From Cristatella mucedo (lineage: Eukaryota > Bryozoa > Phylactolaemata > Cristatellidae): a DNA stretch of 64,000 bases. Position numbers and translations under genes: made by a program. The first letter of the stretch is position 1; each line of letters starts with the position of its first letter. The notes beneath the pieces were generated by a model. It saw nothing but the letters and a program-made list of their open reading frames with translations, made no database searches and was not told the origin of the DNA. The DNA lies in contig WPIO01000039.1 of the NCBI GenBank assembly GCA_009760855.2, positions 2,159,501 to 2,223,500 on the forward strand, written 5' to 3'. This document shows, piece after piece, positions 56,740 through 64,000 of this stretch.

Positions 56740-57240
56740 TTCCGCCTGTTGGATTAAGGTTGGGGAGCCTGTTTAGTTCACAAAAAGGAAGGGCATAGAG
56801 GAAAAGCTCTTCTTGAAACGACGGCTCTCTGCAGTAGTAACAGTCGATATAAGCTGGCAGAGCCCATTTTGAGGAGGCTGATACTTTTCGATTTCTTACT
56901 GACACGAGATTTCTCCATAGCTGTTAGGCTGGTTTAATTGCCATTCAATTTGACAAAGCTGCCATCAATTGTGAATGCTGGCAATTCATGCTTCGGCCAG
57001 AGGGTGTGGGTAAGTCTGATGTGGTGTTCTGACTGGGAGAGATTAGAGGGCAGGTGCAGCTGTGCGTCAGCTGCATGAAAATGAAAGTCTACATTGTGGT
57101 TGAGGATTACACATCGGTTGCTAGGAAGAGCTTACATGTGAAAGGGATGGGTCCTCAAACGAATCCCGCGGAATGACACACTTCAAAGTCTAAGTGGATG
57201 ACTGACCACTGTACATGGACACCTAGGCCCTGTGAGAAAT
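56740..57240 (-). mobile_element. LINE RT fragment, other subfamily
   Basis: In minus-strand sense it reads a degraded RT palm (FHAADAQLHLPSN in place of FYADDTQLYLP), with SVRNRKVSASSKWALPAYI further on. Distinct from the 48-49 kb family. Confidence 0.55.
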
Positions 57241-57254
57241 ATCCCATTGAAGTA

Positions 57255-57384
57255 TGACGAGCTGGGTTGGTCCAGCGGTTAGGGTGCCCGCCCCGACTGA
57301 GGTCGTGGGCTCGAGCCCCGAGGCATATGTGAAGCGCCTGAATAGAGATTAAGCTCTCTTGGGGCGCTATACAAATGAATTATA
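57255..57384 (+). mobile_element. SINE-2 copy, full length
   Basis: Head with ggttggtccagcggttaggg, gaggtcgtgggctcgagccc (B box), ggcatatgtgaagcgcctga. The end hairpin has outer stem 57333-57338/57363-57368 and inner stem 57344-57348/57355-57359. Followed by a TA array. Confidence 0.9.
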
Positions 57385-57400
57385 TATATATATATATATG
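57380..57400 (+). repeat. Short (TA)n array
   Basis: About nine TA units at the SINE-2 3' end. Confidence 0.9.
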
Positions 57401-57539
57401 CCCTAAATTCTTGCAGTTAAATACCTTAATGCCAGCGTGAAACGATAGGCGCTCAAGAAAGACTTTGATAGCAAGTATTTTCGATATTGCCATGCATCAG
57501 TTTTTTTTCTAATAAGCACACGGGCAGCAGTTTCCTTGC

Positions 57540-57840
57540 GAAGCAAGTGCTGTGAAGAGGTTTGTTTCTGGCATTGCTTTAAAGGTCGTTAATTCGGGGG
57601 CCGTTGTGAGAGTCATTTCGCGCAGAGCACTCAAGGCTCTACGGGCATCAGATCGGGTGGAACGTTTTGGTTCGGTCAGAGGAGTTACAGCTAAGCGAAC
57701 GGGAAGAGTGAGAAGAGACGCGTGGTTGAGAGTGGTGGACAGAGGAGCGAGCAGCTAAGACGGTCAATTCGGAGCAAGAGAGTGAATGCACCAAAAAGTG
57801 AGCGACGGGACGTTTCTACGACAGCGATCGGGTCAATTAC
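57540..57840 (-). mobile_element. LINE 3' relic, strongly CpG-enriched
   Basis: Recognised by ggagcaagagagtgaatgca and aaagtgagcgacgggacg, which match other minus-strand LINE ends, but with many CpGs not present in the relatives. Confidence 0.6.
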
Positions 57841-60034
57841 ACGGGCTGCGTGGTCTGAACCCACTCTCGGGAATGGTTTATTTAACTTTAGTCTTCCCCC
57901 TCCTACTAGCCTTTGCCCGTCGGCTACCAGCCTTCCCGGAATGGTCTGCCAAACTCTGAGAGTGGCTCTAAAAGTCGGTTTCGAGGTTGCCCGTAGATGC
58001 GAACCCGCAAATTTTTCATTTGAAAGAGGCCAAAATTGGTTGCTCTGGAGCTGCCTGCAATGCACGAGGTGAGGATCGCTTTTCGGAAGGGGCTAATGTA
58101 CGCGCTTTTTCGCCCGGGCGATCGTACTTTGAAAGGGGCTAAGCACCGGATAGGAGGAGTATGCTTGTCTTTAGTCTAAAAGGTCTGACGGAGCATGCAG
58201 GGCGGTGCCTCTTCGGCGCCCACGCTCAGACTTGAGGCTCTTCAGAAATAGGACATTATTGAAAAGGGGCTGAAGATCCCTACTAAAGGGGGCGCACCTT
58301 GTGTGCAGATTCGATATGCTCTCCTCCCCCCTAAGGGCCTCTACATACTCTTTTGATTTTGCTAAATAAGCGAGCTGGGCTGCGAGCCTTTCGTGGGCTA
58401 CTTAAAAGCACTCCGCATGAATGCTGCTAATTTCTTTTCGAGATTGGTGATTGAGATTTCCAATTGACAGGTCTTAAAACAGCAGGGCCTTATGCTCCTG
58501 AAAGACGGGTTCTTAAGGGTTGCTAAAAGAGAGACTCAAGAGTAGCCTGCTTTTGGCGCGTAAATTCAAACTTTTTTCAGAGAAGGCAATCGCTTGCTTG
58601 TTTCGAGATGCTACCGTATTTTAAGGAAGAGAGGCTAAGATGCATTTCGAATCGGTAGTCTTAAGCGCTAGCCTGAGGGCACTAGATTAGGCCGGCCAGA
58701 TTTACAGCCGAGCCAATGACGCTATCCGGGAAGTTTGCTTCGATTCCGAGTGAGTCTTCGAGAGATGACCGAAACCTTTTTAAATGGCTTCCGGCTAGGG
58801 AATTGCCGAAGTATTAGAACGGCGGCATGATCAATCGGCCGAATTATGCAGGGGAAGATATTTATTTCTGGCGGTTCCTGAATTATAACCGCTTGGAGCC
58901 GGTAAGGTGAAACTCCTTGGTTGCGCAGCATAAAAGTCGAACCCATATAAATCGGCAAACAGTTCTGCCTCACTTGTTGGGCTGCGTTGAGCTCTAGACT
59001 TTGAGCCCTAAGAGAGAGTGGCTGCCGCTGGCATACGCTCGTGCACCGGTGCTGAACCTACACAAGTCGCTACCCACGAGCGCCCAGCTCAGAGCTTCTT
59101 CACCTGCATTCGTCGAGCGTCGGCTGGCAGTAGCATCATTGCAGGCGCTTTCTTTTCGGTGGCCTAGTTCATTTCGGAAGTCGATGCCGCCACGCGGACC
59201 CGTCCGTAACGGTACGTACGTCAGAGAAACAGCTCTGCAAGCTTATAAGCAGGCGTTACGCGTGCCTACTAACCGAGTAACCCTAGCGAGTCGCCTAGCT
59301 ACTAACACCAAGTCGCATCGCTTTTGCCCGCTCTTGCTCGTAGACGCAATGCGGCCGACTGGGCGAAACGTCTTCAGTTAAACGCCAACCCTCAGTTGTC
59401 ACAGACCCGCGCGGCTTTAAGTAAATAACCGATTTTCACAAACTTTACCGCGAGCGCACATTCGCTAGTAGTTATTCCTTTCACATCTGAAGGGTAGCTC
59501 AAACAGGGAGTCTACGCTAATGAACCCTCTTGACACATAAGCATTCAGTTTCGCTGAAGGAGAGACGGCTCACACAACGGCTGCATGGTAGCGAGATAGA
59601 AACCCCTGCAGCCATGTTGAACTGGTCGGCTTGTCTTGCCGAGAAAGACGGCAGAGCTGAAACGGTTGCGCCTTCGCTGCAAGGTCATCGCTGGCTTTAC
59701 GTCCAGCAAATATTGCTGCTCAACACTTGTCTATGCTTATTAAACGGCGAGCAGGTCTGGCACCCTCTTCCGTTCTAGATTAGTTCACGACTAAAGCCAG
59801 CTAAGTCTTTCAGATCCTTGGGTCCGCAAGGTAAGCTATTCTAGTCAGCCACCTTACGTCAGGAGGGGTTGGCTATTTCGCCTGGGTTGAGCTGCTGGGC
59901 GAAAGAATTATTTGCTGACGCACGTCCTGCGGGTTGGCTCCGTGCAGGCCTTATAGGGTTTGGCTTGAAGACCTGACTCTCTACAGAGCTATCCATGACG
60001 GCAGAAAAGTGAAAAGTGAATACCTCGTTGCTTT
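57841..60034. other. CpG-dense tract, no gene recognised
   Basis: CpG is far more frequent than in the introns. Open frames at 59001-59381 (+) and 58722-58973 (-) show no family resemblance. A gaaaggggctaag-like word recurs near 58080, 58129 and 58257. Confidence 0.6.
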
Positions 60035-60185
60035 TTCTACCTCCTTGCTAGCGGCAGAAGGGTCTTGGTGGCCTTAATCGGCTTGTAGCATGAACGGGAA
60101 ATTCAGAAGTGCCTCCTGCTGGACTCAAACCTTCGATTCGGGCCACGGAGTGGTTGCATCTTACCACTGAACCAAGACGCAGACG
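60035..60185 (-). mobile_element. SINE-1-like or tRNA-derived relic
   Basis: Minus strand: A-box-like tggttcagtgg, B-box-like ggtttgagtcc, then a body with gccgattaaggcc and cttctgccgctag resembling SINE-1. Degraded. Confidence 0.6.
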
Positions 60186-61594
60186 CAGCTCGGTCTAGGT
60201 CCAGGACTCTGGGCTGAGTCCAGCTTAGCAGTTCATCGAAGGGCAGAAAGTCTCTGAAAAGACAGTCGTAGTTGACATCCGTAGAATAAAGCGAAAAGAA
60301 TATCGCCAATAGCGAAGCAAAAAGTCTGCACAACTCAACAATTATAGGCCAAAGGGTCATATGTACGGTTTTTATCGTTGTACTGCCTTCATAATTCTTA
60401 TCGTCAGCTTGTTGGCCACTTTACGGACTCTGCCACAACGGTGACATAGAAGACGATTCCTTGTTCAGGTACGAATATTCGGAAGGAAGCATGTCTGCGC
60501 ACGGCTTGTTTGGCAAGGAGAGCATTTAGGAAGTTCGCAATTTGACCTCTTACACCAGGGTGTCTTCGGTATACACTCGCGCAAATTCAAGGTTTAGTCC
60601 ACCGAAAAAAAGTAGGCCGGCACCTGCCCGAACGACGAAAAAACTGCAAAACGAGCTGCAGTACGCTTTTATAGCAAGTTTTTGGAATGTTGAACGCACG
60701 AGATCCGTTCGCATGACTGAAAGCAAAGCTCGTCGACTAGGGTGGCGTAAGACGGATGCACTGCTGAGCTAGAGACATCCGGTAACTGTCATTCTTGTAG
60801 TGCCTGCCGTATTCCCTGCTGGCACGCTAAGCTTCGGCGGTGCATGCCCTTTTGATGGCGTTCATACCACGGCTGCCTCGGTATCGGCAAAGGTCTTAAT
60901 TAATACCATTTCCACCAGTGAGCCTGCGTTTAACTTCCTTTTGCTCTTGCTATAGTTATCCAGAAGAAAGGGAGAGTGTCATCAGTTTACGCTACAAATA
61001 GCGAGCACAGGTTCAGCAAAGTATCGGCTTACACTCGTGCATTTTCGTGCGGCGTGCTCTTCGACGCATTAAGGTCCAGGTTTAAATTATACTGCCAACT
61101 TTGACCTGGCAACCGCACTGAGACTTCAACTCAATTGTTCAGAGTTCTTCAAGCTCAATTGGTCAGATTCTGACAGTCATTGAGATTATTATTGAGGTGT
61201 GATTATTTTCCGCCGGATATCATAATCTGCCATTTAGACTGCATAAAAAAGTGGTCTCAAGCTGGTCTGGTTACTTAATTGTACTTCGGGCTTTGAATTG
61301 GTGAGTAGTACACCATGGCTGACGCTGTTAATATGTGGCTTTTGGATTTTTGTTTCTGTGGCTTTGGAATTCACAGCTCTGCATTACCGAATTAATCTTA
61401 TTATTAAGGTGTGGGCGTTCTGGATTGTCGTTGTGCCCTGCTACCCTCGGCATACCTGCGATACATTGATGCTGCAATCGATAAGTTAGCAGTCGATCGA
61501 TAATCGATAGTCGATAAGTTAGCACGGTGTGTCGAGGCTCCAGCTCCACCAGTATTTCTCACGTGTCTCCGAGGAATAGTGCCCTTTAAGTACT
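60186..61594. other. Intergenic, nothing recognised
   Basis: CpG-dense to about 61.1 kb, then AT-richer. A 14-bp exact direct repeat (tcgataagttagca) lies at 61478 and 61511. Confidence 0.55.
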
Positions 61595-61698
61595 CTCCTG
61601 CGGTGGGCGATTCTTTATCGCCACTGCAAGCGGTGGTGATAGCCGTAAAGGCTCTTCTGTCGCTATACAAAAAGAGGCTGTTTAATCAGCTAGGATTT
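61595..61698 (+). mobile_element. SINE-1 3' half
   Basis: Begins tcctgcggtgggcgattc and runs through to cagctaggatt; the tRNA head is missing, but the body is nearly identical to the full copies, suggesting a recent 5'-truncated insertion. Confidence 0.88.
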
Positions 61699-61754
61699 TT
61701 GTTTTTTTACTCGCGATTGGTTCTTCAGGTGCTCATGGGTGCTGTCACTGGGTT

Positions 61755-61895
61755 TGTTACCATTAAACGTATTATGCATGCTGACACCGTGCATGCTACC
61801 ACTAATCGTACGGTCATGCTTTCTTTACAACATATACGAAATGCCTAGAAAGAGATTAAGCTCTTTGAGCTTGCTATACAGATGTATTATTACTG
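61755..61895 (+). mobile_element. LINE 3'-tail fragment, sense strand
   Basis: gctgacaccgtgcatgctac, cctagaaagagattaagctc hairpin and a tgtattatt tail. Confidence 0.7.
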
Positions 61896-62090
61896 TGACT
61901 ATTACGTGGGCTGCGTTTATGCCAAAGGACACAAGTTAATTCAGGATTCTCAATTCAGGAGCCACAACAAAACGTTCCAAACAGTATTCACTTGACAATT
62001 GAGGAGCAGAGAACCCACGATAAGCTGTGACTGCTGCATACAACCACTGATTCGATCGTATCAGACAGCACATGCGAAATCTGGTTTGGA

Positions 62091-62134
62091 TCATTTGTTA
62101 ATGCCCATTTTATCATTTGTTAATGCCCATTTTA
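62091..62134 (+). repeat. 22-bp exact tandem duplication
   Basis: tcatttgttaatgcccat plus ttta, twice without change. Confidence 0.93.
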
Positions 62135-62214
62135 TCAGGTAGAAGTTTAGCCAAGCTCAGCAGATAGCTCTTGCTATGACAAAGATCCTGCTTAATGGAG
62201 GTAATCTGACGCTT

Positions 62215-62820
62215 TAATAATAATAATAATAATATTGCACTTGATAAAGCGCCCTCAGAGAAATTAATCTCTTTCTAGGCGCTTTACATTTGCTGCAAAG
62301 TGATACGCAACAGAATAGTAAGTAAAATCATGCTTGAAAAACAAACAAAATGAATAACATGGTTAGGGGTTACATGCACTGGGTCAGCATGCAAATGTGG
62401 TTAGTGGCAGCATGAACAGTGTCAGCACGCATAAGCACATCGAGGACGAATCACAAGGACCCACTAAATGCTGTCCTAAATAGGTATGTTTTTAAGTTTC
62501 TTTTAAATGTGGTCAGGTCAGGGGATGTTCTGATGCAGGTCGGGAGGGAGTTCCAGGCTGTGGGAGCATACGAGCTAAATGCACGGTCTCCAAAGGATTT
62601 AAGCTTTGTACGAGGTATTTCTAGACTGTTGGATTCCGAAAAGCGAGTGGTACGATGCTTTGCCTGATGGGGTAGTATATCTGAAAGGTAGACTGGAGCC
62701 ATAGAATGAAGAGACCTAAAAGTGAGCGACAAAACCTTGAAGTCAATCCGTTGCTTGACTGGTAACCAGTGCAGTTGAATGAAATGAGCAGAGGCATGGT
62801 CAGGAGGACACATAAATCCT
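62215..62820 (-). mobile_element. LINE 3' end with open RT C-terminus
   Basis: Minus strand: 120 codons remain open (HWLPVKQRIDFKVLSLTFRS to FRTAFSGSL), then UTR, end hairpin (62246-62253/62278-62285 outer stem) and ATT tail. It is the best-preserved 3' end in the window and uses the same protein sequence as the broken copy at 49 kb. 5'-truncated. Confidence 0.9.
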
Positions 62821-63305
62821 GCCTAGCTAGGCTGTAGCTGTTGCTTAAAGTCATCAGTTCCGTTGCAGACAGTATTGAACCTACTACATCGTCCAATGCT
62901 GAATCCTAGGCGTAGTGCATGCTCATATTTCCAGCAGCTTTGAAAAGCCTAGTTCACATAGAAAGCAGCTTTGTTAAACTTTAGGCACACTACAGCCAGA
63001 TGACCATGGTCCCTTTGTGCTGGCCGAGTGTAGATTTCACAGACGGTAAATTCGCCGGCATTACCGATGTCTTCCCGTGATGGCAACCCCTGTAATGTTA
63101 AGATTTGGCTTCCTCGACTAATCCTAAGTACGGATAACACTACAGTAGTCTCTCCACATCAGTTGATCACGTAACTCCATACTGTCAAGCTTGCCCTATA
63201 AATGCAAGCATAACTGCTCGATAACATCTGTTTCGTCCATTTTCAGCAAGTAAATTCGCAAAATACCCCACAGATTAAGACCGGCAGCTTCATAACTAAC
63301 AGCCA
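62821..63305. other. Intergenic, nothing firm
   Basis: A minus-strand open frame at 62949-63140 is unrecognised. Confidence 0.5.
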
Positions 63306-63396
63306 AACAATAATCCATCTCGAGCAGGAACGATCCTGCAAACTCTGGGTTTCCGATCCAGTGTTCTTACCGATTTAGCTATAAAGGCTGCTCCTA
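63306..63396 (-). mobile_element. tRNA-like relic
   Basis: Minus strand shows a 5-bp, 7-nt-loop anticodon-like arm (63345-63361), a 5-nt spacer and a T-like arm with perfect 5-bp stem (63324-63339), but a 6-nt loop and no acceptor stem. A tRNA pseudogene or a third SINE head. Confidence 0.45.
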
Positions 63397-63659
63397 GTGC
63401 GGTATTCAACATAGGTCTAGAACGCTTCAGCTTCAAATTCCCACATACATGCACCTATAAGATTGACCTTTTATATTTGCGCCACCAGTGAACAGCAGTC
63501 ACATGTGACATGCCTTTGTTTGGGCCTTACACGCAGGGCGAAATACATTTATTGCACCTGTAAGGTACCGGATAGAAACTTTGATATTCGGATCTCCTAG
63601 CCTCGAATCGCCTGATCTAGCCAGGCTTTCCAAGGATCGATTGAGAGCTCCAGAGCTAG

Positions 63660-63986
63660 CTAATTTGGCCGAATAAACGATCCTAAATCTTCAACTGACT
63701 CATCTGAAAAGAGCGGTCGAGATGAAACAAATGCATAGCCAGACTGTATGCCATTGTTTTTATCTTTAATGCAGGCACTCACTAGACGAGCTTTTGACCT
63801 GTGACTGTCAATCCATGCAACCGGTACGAGGAGCCGTAATGCTCCGTCAGAACAGCAGCAATATGCCAGCTCGGTTTGTTGCATCTGGGCAAAATCAGTC
63901 CTCGAATCGCCCGACGATGAGCCTTGTATGCTTAGGGGGACATCTCTGTTAAGTGGTGAGCTCTTGGGCCAGCTACAGATGTACAT
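63660..63986 (-). CDS. Unrecognised open frame at window edge
   Basis: 108 codons on the minus strand, ending at TAG 63660-63662. I do not recognise it. The composition (SSSGDSRTDFAQMQQTELAY, then a basic and an acidic end) reads more like protein than most random frames here, and it could be the last exon of a gene entering from the right, or part of a mobile element. No domain seen. Confidence 0.2.
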   Translation of the reverse strand: MYICSWPKSSPLNRDVPLSIQGSSSGDSRTDFAQMQQTELAYCCCSDGALRLLVPVAWIDSHRSKARLVSACIKDKNNGIQSGYAFVSSRPLFSDESVEDLGSFIRPN

Positions 63987-64000
63987 GGAGCTCTGATCTC

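Noticed and set aside
59001-59381. 126-codon frame in the CpG-dense tract
   Set aside because: High GC lowers stop frequency; no family resemblance or exon signals.

Overview
This window is eukaryotic. It carries one large intron-rich gene on the + strand, many GT-AG introns, long dinucleotide microsatellites, tRNA-derived SINEs, CR1/L2/Jockey-type LINE fragments and a Tc1-like transposase relic. The repeat mix suggests an animal or a close relative, possibly an early-branching invertebrate such as a sponge; that last step is a weak inference.

The one gene I can support is a sacsin-like co-chaperone. Nineteen coding exons between 9370 and 54038 join into a frame of 6,114 nt (2,037 residues plus stop) with all splice phases agreeing. 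In order they encode an HSP90-like (GHKL) ATP-binding fold, the rest of a single sacsin repeating region, a long connecting segment, a J domain with the HPD motif and a C-terminal HEPN domain. No ubiquitin-like domain and no second or third sacsin repeat is visible, so it is less than half the length of the vertebrate protein.

Layout: 1-9369 is intergenic, with SINE, LINE and AC/CTG repeats; 9370-54038 is the gene, whose introns hold most of the mobile DNA; 54039 to about 54985 is a likely 3' untranslated region with an AATAAA signal; 55000-64000 is intergenic, with LINE relics, SINEs and a CpG-dense tract at about 57.5-61.1 kb.

The mobile elements show the most unexpected structure. One SINE family (called SINE-2 here) ends in a stem-loop that matches the LINE 3' end, with paired compensatory changes, which points to the LINE as its mobilising partner. 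A second family (SINE-1) carries a palindrome in place of a tRNA anticodon arm, again with paired changes between copies. A LINE fragment in intron 7 appears to run right up to, and perhaps supply, the splice acceptor of exon 8. A 65-bp CT microsatellite is the polypyrimidine tract of exon 9. SINE-1, SINE-2 and LINE are working names used only here; I could not compare them with a repeat library.
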